This document shows, one piece after another, positions 6,562-12,872 of a DNA stretch of 12,872 bases. Both the position numbers and the translations under genes were made by a program. Below the pieces are notes generated by a model. It made no database searches. It worked only from the letters and a program-made list of their open reading frames with translations, and had not been told where the DNA came from. Within the stretch, counting starts at the first letter, position 1. Every line of letters begins with the position of its first letter. Origin of the DNA: an uncultured Eubacteriales bacterium (GTDB lineage: Bacteria > Bacillota > Clostridia > Oscillospirales > Oscillospiraceae); the NCBI GenBank assembly GCA_902475515.1, contig CABSAB010000014.1:1-12872 (forward strand). Reading direction: 5' to 3'.

Positions 6562-7290
6562 ATGACCAATCTGCAAATCGAGCATTTGGTAGAGCGCTGG
6601 GAGGACCGGCGTGATGTGAAAAACCAAATGGGCAAGTTTGTCCACTATCTGCTTCTCAAGCAGGAGGGCAAGCTCGTGGAAGACCTGTGGTCGAAGCGCG
6701 ACGACATCTGCTACGGTGTAAACGGCGGCTGGTATCAGGGCCGCAAGGCCGTGTCCGAATATTTCGGCTGGTTCCCCGGCTACACCGCCAAGGTGGCCGC
6801 CTGCCTCAAGGCCAAATTCCCCGACAAGCTGGGGAATAAGTCCGACGACGAAATTTTCGGTGTGGGCCTCATGGAGATCAAGTCCATCAGCAACTACGTC
6901 ATCGAGGTGGCCGAGGACGGCGAGACCGCCAAAGGTTTCTGCTGCCTGTTCGGCTACAACACCACCGTGGATACCCGGGGTCCCGTTTCCAACTGGATCC
7001 TCGGCACTGTGTGCATGGACTTTGTATTTGAGGACGGCCTTTGGAAAATCCTTCATATGCAGTATCTGGAGGACATTAACAAGACCGCCGGCACCGACTG
7101 GGGCGGCGAAGATACATCCAATTTCCCCGATCTTCCGGAGTTCGAGGCCCTGCGCGGCCTGACCCCGCCGAAGCCCAACAAGCCGATGGCCCTCTACGAG
7201 AGCTACTCCGGCCGCCGGGCCCCCACCAAGCTCCCCCGCCTGCCGGAGCCCTACACCACCTTTGCTGACACGTTCAGCTACGGGATTTAA
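6562..7290 (+). CDS. SnoaL/NTF2-fold protein, paralog 1 of 3
   Basis: A 242-residue cytoplasmic protein without signal peptide or membrane segment. GGAGG lies 6 nt before the ATG. Residues about 20-175 show the SnoaL-like (nuclear transport factor 2 superfamily) pattern: an N-terminal helical part with DLWSKRDDICYGVNGGWYQG, a helix after GRKAVSEYF, then beta-strands with VAEDGETAKG (116-125) and FEDGLWKILH (156-165). His165 in the W-K-I-L-H strand is conserved in both neighbours. A C-terminal extension (about 180-242) is Pro-rich and ends in YTTFADTFSYG, echoed by the second paralog. SnoaL-like proteins include cyclases, isomerases and dehydratases acting on polycyclic or aromatic compounds, but most are 120-160 residues and many are not enzymes. 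It is the first of three adjacent paralogs behind a terminator hairpin. Fold call fairly sure; reaction unknown. Confidence 0.82.
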   Translation: MTNLQIEHLVERWEDRRDVKNQMGKFVHYLLLKQEGKLVEDLWSKRDDICYGVNGGWYQGRKAVSEYFGWFPGYTAKVAACLKAKFPDKLGNKSDDEIFGVGLMEIKSISNYVIEVAEDGETAKGFCCLFGYNTTVDTRGPVSNWILGTVCMDFVFEDGLWKILHMQYLEDINKTAGTDWGGEDTSNFPDLPEFEALRGLTPPKPNKPMALYESYSGRRAPTKLPRLPEPYTTFADTFSYGI

Positions 7291-7295
7291 GGAGG
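7289..7295 (+). promoter_or_regulatory. Ribosome-binding site overlapping the stop of paralog 1; decides start of paralog 2
   Basis: AAGGAGG begins inside the TAA stop of the preceding gene and abuts an ATG at 7296 with zero spacing, which is too close for initiation. The next in-frame ATG, at 7305, is 9 nt away and is therefore the likely start. The same stop/ribosome-site overlap (TTAAGGAGG) recurs at 8036-8044 before paralog 3. Confidence 0.75.
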
Positions 7296-7304
7296 ATGAC
7301 CGCT

Positions 7305-8039
7305 ATGGCTAAGAAAAAGATCGTTTCCCGTTCCAATGAAGAGCGGATCATCCGGGTCTGGGATATTGAGCAAATCAAGGATCTTATGTCCCGCCGCACC
7401 GTTTATGAGACAAACGGCCAGCGGGAGGAAGAGCTTCGTGACCTGTGGGTCCAGCTCCCCGAGAATCAAAAGACAGCCTCCTTCGGCCGCAACTGGGGCT
7501 ATTATGTGGGCATGGACGAGATCAAGCGGTATTATGTCACCCAGTATAACGAGCAGGTCCAGGCTGAGATTGCAAAGCTTTCCGATGTGGATGTGCCCGG
7601 CACAGGCCGCTTCCTGTTCCATCCCCTGTCCACCCCCAACGTAAACCTGGCCGAGGACGGCAAGACCGCCCAGGGTACCTGGTATTCCATCGGTGCGGAC
7701 TGCTATCCCGCAGAGAACGGCAAGGCCGACTGCAATTGGAACTGCCAGAAGATCTGCGCCGACTTCATCAAGGAGCCCGGCGGCTGGAAGATCTGGCATG
7801 TGGTCTTCTCCAATGACTTTATGAACAAGACCGGCCACAACGTCAGTGAGCTTCAGTCCATTTACATCCGCGGCACCGGCCGGGACGAGATCGACTTCGG
7901 CACCCCCACCATTCCCATGCTGGCCCACGATCCCTCCTATACCTGGTGCGACAACTACCCGCCCCTGAACGGCCCCTATGAGACCTTCACGGACGAGATC
8001 AGCTATGGCCCCGAGGGCCATCCCAATTACGAAGCTTAA
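7305..8039 (+). CDS. SnoaL/NTF2-fold protein, paralog 2 of 3
   Basis: A 244-residue cytoplasmic protein starting MAKKKIVSRSNEERIIR; the start at 7305 is chosen over 7296 because of ribosome-site spacing. It shares the family layout with its neighbours: an early helical region with LRDLWVQLPENQ and FGRNWGYYVGMDEIKRYYV, the LAEDGKTAQG turn (about 115-124), and PGGWKIWH with the conserved His at 165, followed by NDFMNKTG. The C-terminal tail (PPLNGPYETFTDEISYGPEG) aligns with the end of paralog 1. Several Cys lie between about 133 and 151 (CYPAENGKADCNWNCQKIC) and are not shared by the others, so they may be specific to this copy. It is 14 nt from the upstream gene and 12 nt from the downstream gene, so co-translation is likely. 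Substrate and reaction are unknown. Confidence 0.82.
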   Translation: MAKKKIVSRSNEERIIRVWDIEQIKDLMSRRTVYETNGQREEELRDLWVQLPENQKTASFGRNWGYYVGMDEIKRYYVTQYNEQVQAEIAKLSDVDVPGTGRFLFHPLSTPNVNLAEDGKTAQGTWYSIGADCYPAENGKADCNWNCQKICADFIKEPGGWKIWHVVFSNDFMNKTGHNVSELQSIYIRGTGRDEIDFGTPTIPMLAHDPSYTWCDNYPPLNGPYETFTDEISYGPEGHPNYEA

Positions 8040-8051
8040 GGAGGCGGCAAT

Positions 8052-9653
8052 ATGAGAAAGAGCTATTTGAGTCTGGAGGCCCGCATCCACAACGCCGAAG
8101 GCGCACAGGCGGCGGAGACCCTCCACGCGCGGCACGCGTATCTCCACGCCAAATCCTTTGGCGATGAGGAGTGGGGCCAGGTCTGGTCCCACAGCGACGA
8201 CACATCCTGGGCCCATTCCTTTGGCCGGATGCGCGGCTATGACAGCGTGTACTATAATAATGTGACCACCTACAACTGCGGCGGCCAGCGGGGCTATCAG
8301 CAGATGCTGAACCTCCTGCCGGAGATCGGCCATTTCGACGCCCGTGCCTGCCGGGAGCTGGCCATGCACACCCTGGCCACAGATATCGTTGAGGTGGCGG
8401 ACGACGGGCTTACGGCCCGGGGCTCCTTCCTGACCCCCGGCATCCTGTTTTCCACCCTCAATGCCAACCTGAAGTGCCGCTGCATGACCCTCTGGGAGCG
8501 CTACGGCTCCGACTTCATCTTTGAGGATGGCGAGTGGAAGTATCTCCACGAGCAGGTCTGCCCGGACCTGGGCGGCAGCTTTGACGACGCCAATCAGGCC
8601 CATTCCAAGTACGACCAGCTGGTCAATCCCCAGGCGGGCCCCGGCGGGCCTCCTCCCGGCGGCGCGGCCGCAAAACCCCTGCTGGATCCCCCGGAATCCG
8701 GCACTGGCCTGTGGCTCCAGGATCAGGGCCCCCTGCACACCGACTATACGCCCGTGCAGTTGGTGCAGAACTCCGTCCCCTACCCGGTCCCCTACAAGAC
8801 CATGGACGACGATAACACCTACACCAAGAAGGCCCAGCTGAAGGTCAGCCTGAACATCGAGCGCTTCGGCAAGATCGTAGGCGCGGTGGATATCCCCATG
8901 CCCGGCCCCGGTGGTCCCGGCGGCGCACCTGGCGGTGGAGCACCTGGCGGCGGTAAGGGCGGACCCGGCGGTGCCCCTGAGGGCAAGGGTCCCGCACCTG
9001 CGGGCAAAGGTCCCGGCGGACCCGGAGGTGCCCCCGAGGGTAAGGGTGCACCCGGTGGCCCCGGTGGCCCCGGTGGCCCTGGTGGCCCTGGTGGCCCTGG
9101 TGGTGCCCCCGGCGGCAATGACCACTGGAATGCCACCTATCTCCGCAACGCGGTGATCCACGCCTCCGGCAAGGTCAAGAAGGGCGCCATGCACGTCATT
9201 ACCGGCGTGGGCAACGAGGCCGTCATCGGCGCTATGGCCTGCGTGGCTTACCCGGAGCAGGCCATGTATGCCATCCCGGCCCTGGACCTGGAGTTCCCGG
9301 TGTACCGCCTGCCCATGGGCAAGGATAACCCCAAGGGCGACATCAAGTTCTCCACCCGCATCGAGGGTGACAATGTCTATATCGAGTATCAGGCGGACGA
9401 TCCCAACAAGCCCGCCACCAACGGCCCCCACAACTATGATATCGACAAGCTCCCCCTGGAGACCATTCCCGAGGTCCCTGCCGATAAGCATGTGTATATC
9501 ACCGGCAACGGCCAGTTCCCCTTGAAGGCGTCTCTTGCCTACAGCTTCTGCGACCGCTGCAAGTCCATCAATATGAAGCCCCAGGGTGACGAACTGTTTA
9601 CCTGTGTGGCCTCCTTCTGCGCTGAGCGCAAGGTGGGCGATCAGACCAAATAA
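8052..9653 (+). CDS. SnoaL/NTF2-fold protein, paralog 3, fused to a Gly/Pro-rich linker and an unidentified Cys4 domain
   Basis: A 533-residue protein with no export signal; GGAGG lies 7 nt before the ATG. Residues 1-170 repeat the paralog fold: VWSHSDDTSWAHSFGRMRGYDS (44-65, His-rich), VADDGLTARG (115-124) and FEDGEWKYLH ending at His166. Residues about 195-265 correspond to the Pro-rich tail of the shorter paralogs (PYPVPYKTMDDDNTYT). Residues 284-355 are a Gly/Pro/Ala segment of GGP, GAP and EGKG units. Residues 356-533 form an extra domain with predicted beta-strands (VIHASGKVKKGAMHVITGVG, then VYIEYQADDPNKPA) and four cysteines, C500-x2-C503-x14-C518-x4-C523, that could bind a metal or form a small knuckle. 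I do not recognise this domain. Whether the Gly/Pro segment forms a collagen-like helix is doubtful because the triplet register breaks. A terminator follows. Confidence 0.8.
   Translation: MRKSYLSLEARIHNAEGAQAAETLHARHAYLHAKSFGDEEWGQVWSHSDDTSWAHSFGRMRGYDSVYYNNVTTYNCGGQRGYQQMLNLLPEIGHFDARACRELAMHTLATDIVEVADDGLTARGSFLTPGILFSTLNANLKCRCMTLWERYGSDFIFEDGEWKYLHEQVCPDLGGSFDDANQAHSKYDQLVNPQAGPGGPPPGGAAAKPLLDPPESGTGLWLQDQGPLHTDYTPVQLVQNSVPYPVPYKTMDDDNTYTKKAQLKVSLNIERFGKIVGAVDIPMPGPGGPGGAPGGGAPGGGKGGPGGAPEGKGPAPAGKGPGGPGGAPEGKGAPGGPGGPGGPGGPGGPGGAPGGNDHWNATYLRNAVIHASGKVKKGAMHVITGVGNEAVIGAMACVAYPEQAMYAIPALDLEFPVYRLPMGKDNPKGDIKFSTRIEGDNVYIEYQADDPNKPATNGPHNYDIDKLPLETIPEVPADKHVYITGNGQFPLKASLAYSFCDRCKSINMKPQGDELFTCVASFCAERKVGDQTK
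9051..9104 (+). repeat. 9-bp tandem repeat (minisatellite) encoding Pro-Gly-Gly
   Basis: Six consecutive 9-bp units, CC(C/T)GGTGG(C/T), run from 9051 to 9104 and encode (PGG)6 inside paralog 3. The units are nearly identical at DNA level; the first three carry CCC and the last three CCT. Because 9 is a multiple of 3, gain or loss of units would lengthen or shorten the linker without breaking the frame. Confidence 0.85.
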
Positions 9654-9659
9654 TCCCCA

Positions 9660-9699
9660 AGGGCGGGGCTGCCAATATGGCGGCTCCGCCCTCTTTTTT
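9660..9699 (+). terminator. Intrinsic terminator closing the NTF2-fold gene cluster
   Basis: A 14-bp stem with two G-U wobbles (9660-9673 against 9679-9692), loop AATAT, then C-TTTTTT (9693-9699). It starts 7 bp after the stop of paralog 3. Confidence 0.9.
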
Positions 9700-9728
9700 C
9701 GGCGTCAACCCCTTCTTTTGTATTGCCA

Positions 9729-9757
9729 TTGACACCATCCTGTCCCCATGCTATATT
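9729..9757 (+). promoter_or_regulatory. Strong sigma-A promoter of the metalloprotease gene
   Basis: A perfect -35 TTGACA (9729-9734), a 17-bp spacer, and TATATT (9752-9757) preceded by TGC, an extended -10. The leader is only about 28 nt before the ATG at 9792, with AGGAGG at 9778-9783. Confidence 0.85.
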
Positions 9758-9791
9758 ACAAGTATCCCAACACATACAGGAGGCTGGTCTA

Positions 9792-12017
9792 ATGAACCTC
9801 AAGAAGATGATTTCCCCCCTGCTTTGTCTATGTCTGATAGTGGGGCTGCTTGGCGGCTTGGCCGTTCCGGCAAGGGCGGCGAATCCCACAGTTACGCAAA
9901 CCGCCAATGTAGTGATCGTGGTGGATTTTGCCGATACCAGCCACACAGGCCACGGCTTCGGCTGTCTGAAAACCGCTGATGGCCCCGCCTCCATGGTGGA
10001 CAGCTTCAATGGCAGCTCTGTCCGCAGCATGAAAAACTATATCTCCGCCATCTCCTACGGTCAGCTTCAGGTGACCAATATCTTCCCGCAGTATAACGAG
10101 ACCGACAAAACGATCCAGATATACAAGCTCCCACACAATGAAAACTACTATGTGGATCAGGGAATGAAGAATATTGGGACCGCCATCATCCAGGACAGCC
10201 TGTCCTATCTGCAGTCGCTCCTGTCCGGCCACAGTGACCTGGATCTGGAACAGGACGGCTTTATTGACAATCTGACACTGGTGATCCCCTCCAACAGCGC
10301 CGGAAAATCTCCCATAGACAGCCACCAGAGCCATTATGACGGAACTGAGACGGTGAACGGTTTTGGCATCAGGAATTATGTTGTGCTCTCCGAATACGAT
10401 CTCGCCCTCGGCGGCGCTGTGGCCAGTCATGAATTCCTCCACACACAGGGCTATCCGGATCTGTATGTCGGCGGCGGCACCAGCAGCGGCTGCTACCCCG
10501 TGGCGCCCTGGTGCATTATGTCCACCGCCAGCTACAATTACCCGCTGGCCTATCTCCGCAGCGCCATTTCCGGGTGGTTCACAATTCCGACAGTCACCGC
10601 GTCAACAGTGGGCTACCGTCTGCATACCGCCACGGCGACAGCTGATTCCGCAGACCCCCAGGCCGTGATTCTGAAAACCGATCTTTGTCCCACGGAATTT
10701 TTTGTGGTGGAATACCGCAAAAAGGGCGGACAGAGCGGTTTGGATTATCATATCCCCGGCGATGGCCTGATCGTCTACCGGGTGAATCAGTTGAGCAGCT
10801 CGAACTTCGCCGGTCCGCCGTATATGGTCTATTTGTTCCGCCCCGGCGACAGCTATGCCGATGGCCATGAGCTGGGCGGCGGCGATCCGAAAAGCGCCTT
10901 CCTCTCCCAGGAATCCGGCCGTACCGGCTATGGCAGCGCCGATCTTTCCGCCGCACTGGAAGACGGCGCTCTCACCTACTCCGACGGCCGCAACAGCGGC
11001 ATCGTTATCAGCAACGTAGGCTCTGCCGCAGGCGATTCCATCACCTTTGACATCACCTATACGGAGCTGCCTGACGGCAGCTATTGGGACCCTGTGAGCA
11101 GCAGCGCCATCTCCGGTACGATCACAGATTCCTATTTGGATTCTGACGGCACGCTGTATTACCTGGAAGGCGAGTACAGCAATGTTTACCTCTCCAAATT
11201 TGACGGCACCAACTGGACCCGCCTTTCCACACCTCTTTCCGCAGGAAATGCCACCATGCTTTTCCTCCAGAAATACGGCTCTGATTTTTATGTGGGCTAC
11301 TACAGCGCTGGAAAGGCGAATCTGGCAAAGTGGGACGGCAGCAGCTGGACCCCGCTCTATTCCGCTGACGCCAACGATATGAATATGGCCGCCGACGATT
11401 CCGGCGTGTATCTTACCTACAGCTCTACAGATAACAGCACCGTATATGTTTATCGGCACACCGCCTCCGGCGGCGGACTGCTGGGCTCCTCCGTCGGCAC
11501 ATATAACTACGCCGCCAATCTCTCTATCACCGCCGAACACGGGACTGTAGCTGTCACATACCGGGACTTCCCCTCAGATCGTGTTTACACCAAGGTATAC
11601 GGCGCAGATCAGACCTGGACGGATGTATCACTTTCCGGCTGCATCTCCAGCGGCGGCGCCATCGTCAAACTGCACGGCGGTCAGCTCTATCTGCTCACAA
11701 GCGGCACCCAGGGCAACCTGCTCTATCGCCGCGACTCGTCCGGTGCCTGGACACAGCTTGGCGGCGCATACGCCCCGGGGAGCATCATAGACCAGCAGCT
11801 CTGTTTTGCAGACGATATTCCCTGCGTGCTATATAAAAGCAGTACGTCGCAGCAGACGGTCACAAAGCTGGAGGCCACGCAGCTGATCGACGGGATCTTC
11901 GTGCCCATGGGGCAGTATCTGGCCTCTGACAAGGGCATTTCGTCTCCCCGCCTGCCTATAACGGAAAACTCTACGCTGCCTATCTCAGCGGGGATAGTTC
12001 CAGTTCCAAGCAGCTGA
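9792..12017 (+). CDS. Secreted M6-type metalloprotease with propeller-like region (reading frame ends early by frameshift)
   Basis: 741 residues from 9792; the start is set by AGGAGG 8 nt upstream and by the signal peptide (hydrophobic 7-25, cleavage expected after ARA at residue 29). The catalytic motif is HEFLHTQGYPD (His213, Glu214, His217, and Asp223 as likely third ligand), followed by WCIMST and SAISGW, the pattern of M6 / immune-inhibitor-A-like zinc proteases. From about residue 420 to the end there are repeats of about 50 residues with Trp/Leu blade endings (KFDGTNWTRLS, KWDGSSWTPL, DSSGAWTQL), suggesting a beta-propeller-like substrate- or wall-facing domain. The true protein appears to continue in another frame past about 11946 into Cys repeats and SLH domains; in the given sequence it stops at 12017. 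With the frame restored it would be about 1014 residues and wall-anchored. Protease call is firm; the target is unknown. Confidence 0.85.
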   Translation: MNLKKMISPLLCLCLIVGLLGGLAVPARAANPTVTQTANVVIVVDFADTSHTGHGFGCLKTADGPASMVDSFNGSSVRSMKNYISAISYGQLQVTNIFPQYNETDKTIQIYKLPHNENYYVDQGMKNIGTAIIQDSLSYLQSLLSGHSDLDLEQDGFIDNLTLVIPSNSAGKSPIDSHQSHYDGTETVNGFGIRNYVVLSEYDLALGGAVASHEFLHTQGYPDLYVGGGTSSGCYPVAPWCIMSTASYNYPLAYLRSAISGWFTIPTVTASTVGYRLHTATATADSADPQAVILKTDLCPTEFFVVEYRKKGGQSGLDYHIPGDGLIVYRVNQLSSSNFAGPPYMVYLFRPGDSYADGHELGGGDPKSAFLSQESGRTGYGSADLSAALEDGALTYSDGRNSGIVISNVGSAAGDSITFDITYTELPDGSYWDPVSSSAISGTITDSYLDSDGTLYYLEGEYSNVYLSKFDGTNWTRLSTPLSAGNATMLFLQKYGSDFYVGYYSAGKANLAKWDGSSWTPLYSADANDMNMAADDSGVYLTYSSTDNSTVYVYRHTASGGGLLGSSVGTYNYAANLSITAEHGTVAVTYRDFPSDRVYTKVYGADQTWTDVSLSGCISSGGAIVKLHGGQLYLLTSGTQGNLLYRRDSSGAWTQLGGAYAPGSIIDQQLCFADDIPCVLYKSSTSQQTVTKLEATQLIDGIFVPMGQYLASDKGISSPRLPITENSTLPISAGIVPVPSS
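11928..11956 (+). other. Apparent one-base frameshift (lost base) in the protease gene
   Basis: Frame 0 is convincing up to about 11940 (MGQYLASDKGISSP). The frame one base back is convincing from 11957 (YNGKLYAAYLSGDSSSSKQL), and has a TGA at 11927, so the switch lies between. Adding one C to the CCCC at 11946-11949 restores a continuous frame from 9792 to 12835 (3045 nt). Confidence 0.8.
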
Positions 12018-12835
12018 ACTTGAAGTCCTACACTCCCCGCGCCGAACACACCCATACCTACGGCGGCTGGACTGTTGCCACTGCAGCCACCTGCACCCAG
12101 CCCGGCAGCGAAACACGCACCTGCTCCCTCTGCGGCGGCACCGAGACCCGTGCCATCGCCGCCAAGGGCCATAGCTGGAACAGCGCGGCCACCGTGGATA
12201 TCCCCGCCGCCTATTCCCACCCCGGCAGCCAGTCCATCCACTGCAAAAACTGCGATGCCACCAAGAACGCCTCCACCATTCCCGCGAAGCCAAATCCCTT
12301 TACGGATGTGGCGCCCGGCGAACATAGCTATTACTATACCCCCGTCCTCTGGGCCTTGGATGAGCATGTGACCACCGGAAAGACCGCGACCATCTTCGCC
12401 CCCTTTGAAAACTGCAACCGCAGCCAGGTGGTGACCTTCCTCTGGCGTGCCGCCGGCTGCCCGGAGCCTACCACAAAAACAAGTCCCTTTACCGATGTCC
12501 AGGACCCGAACGCATTTTATTATAAGGCTGTGCTCTGGGCCGCGGAAAAGGGCATCACCAACGGCATGGAGCCTACGCTGTTCGCGCCGAACCTCACCGT
12601 GACCCGCGGCCAGTTCGTGACCTTCCTCTGGCGCCACGCCGGAAAGCCTGCCCATGGCACGGAGAATCCCTTCTGGGATATCGTGCCTGGTCCCCACAGC
12701 TTCTACTATGACGCCGTGCTGTGGGCCTCCGAGCAGGGCGTCACCAACGGCATGGGCGAGGGTGCTTTCTCCCCGAACAACTATTGCCTGCGGGGCCAGA
12801 CGGTCACTTTCCTCCACCGTTACTATACTCATTGA
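11957..12835 (+). CDS. C-terminal part of the same protein: Cys repeats and three SLH domains (out of frame)
   Basis: The frame from 11957 to the TGA at 12833 continues the upstream protease. It opens with the last propeller-type strands. Two Cys/His repeats of the kind common in Clostridia surface proteins follow (TCSLCGGTETRAIAAKGHSW, then a more divergent copy with CKNCDATK). Three SLH domains begin at FTDVAPGEH, FTDVQDPNAF and FWDIVPGPHS, each ending in TFLWR or TFLHR. SLH domains bind secondary cell-wall polymers, so this part would anchor the protease at the cell surface. A separate gene is unlikely: no ATG/GTG with a ribosome site precedes it, and the only early candidate, TTG at 12020, lacks one and any signal peptide. 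If the frameshift is real, the protease is released rather than anchored. Confidence 0.85.
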   Translation, partial: YNGKLYAAYLSGDSSSSKQLNLKSYTPRAEHTHTYGGWTVATAATCTQPGSETRTCSLCGGTETRAIAAKGHSWNSAATVDIPAAYSHPGSQSIHCKNCDATKNASTIPAKPNPFTDVAPGEHSYYYTPVLWALDEHVTTGKTATIFAPFENCNRSQVVTFLWRAAGCPEPTTKTSPFTDVQDPNAFYYKAVLWAAEKGITNGMEPTLFAPNLTVTRGQFVTFLWRHAGKPAHGTENPFWDIVPGPHSFYYDAVLWASEQGVTNGMGEGAFSPNNYCLRGQTVTFLHRYYTH

Positions 12836-12843
12836 TCCACTCA

Positions 12844-12872
12844 GGCGCCGGGACCCCGCAGGTCCCGGCGCC
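12844..12872 (+). terminator. Hairpin after the SLH region (probable terminator, cut by window end)
   Basis: GGCGCCGGGACC (12844-12855) pairs perfectly with GGTCCCGGCGCC (12861-12872) around loop CCGCA. The window ends at the last stem base, so the T-run that would confirm a terminator is not visible. Confidence 0.7.

Noticed and set aside
8901..9116. A true collagen triple-helix domain in paralog 3
   Set aside because: Gly does not hold an unbroken every-third-residue register over the segment (GGG, EGKG and APAGK breaks). I call it a Gly/Pro-rich linker.
7287..9491. A 734-codon open frame on the minus strand opposite the NTF2-fold genes
   Set aside because: It is an antisense shadow of GC-rich coding sequence, with a low-complexity stretch opposite the Gly/Pro repeat and no domain or ribosome-site support. 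The plus-strand genes have strong start sites and shared motifs.
11940..11956. Programmed -1 ribosomal frameshift site
   Set aside because: The bases in frame (TCG TCT CCC CGC) do not form an X-XXY-YYZ heptamer, and I see no convincing stimulatory hairpin just downstream.
11723..12832. A 369-codon minus-strand frame opposite the SLH region
   Set aside because: A shadow of the SLH coding frame; no recognisable domain, and a Gly-rich composition mirroring the sense strand.
12020..12835. An independent gene for a small SLH protein starting at TTG 12020
   Set aside because: It has no ribosome site and no signal peptide, and the frame is clearly coding upstream of 12020. It is better explained as the frameshifted end of the protease gene.

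Overview
The window looks like chromosomal DNA from a GC-rich, gut-type Gram-positive Clostridia (Oscillospiraceae/Flavonifractor-like is my best guess). The basis is high GC, strong AGGAGG ribosome sites, lipoprotein signal peptides, S-layer homology (SLH) domains, membrane-linked AraC and PucR regulators and an LplA-type solute-binding protein. This is inference from gene types, not a taxonomic match. No rRNA, tRNA, CRISPR array, transposase or phage gene is visible.

Layout. Bases 2-550 hold the 3' end of a repetitive, probably beta-helical protein that starts outside the window. It converges, across a bidirectional terminator, on a minus-strand PucR-type regulator (609-2159). Upstream of that on the same strand is a two-PepSY-domain lipoprotein (2261-2962), whose promoter carries an 11-bp-period direct repeat typical of OmpR/PhoB-family response regulators. 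Next is a minus-strand AraC-type regulator with a single N-terminal membrane helix (3121-4443). It diverges, across 278 bp dense in repeated motifs, from a plus-strand cluster: an orphan LplA-like lipoprotein solute-binding protein (4722-6503), a strong terminator hairpin, then three tightly packed paralogous SnoaL/NTF2-fold proteins (6562-7290, 7305-8039, 8052-9653). A terminator closes the cluster. Last is an independently promoted, secreted M6-type metalloprotease (9792 onward). Its propeller-like region, Cys-containing repeats and three SLH domains are split from the protease by an apparent one-base frameshift near 11946-11949.

How they may work together. The AraC regulator probably controls the divergent binding protein and, by read-through, the NTF2-fold trio. 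The binding protein would capture a small molecule outside the cell, while the trio has no export signal and should act in the cytoplasm. The trio share two motifs at nearly identical positions (a DG-x-TA-x-G turn near residue 120 and a W-K-h-x-H motif ending at His165/166), so they look like products of tandem duplication. The third has gained a roughly 72-residue Gly/Pro-rich linker and a C-terminal domain with four cysteines that I do not recognise. This cassette is the best candidate for an undescribed system. Its substrate and chemistry cannot be read from sequence alone, and no permease or oxidoreductase partner lies in the window.
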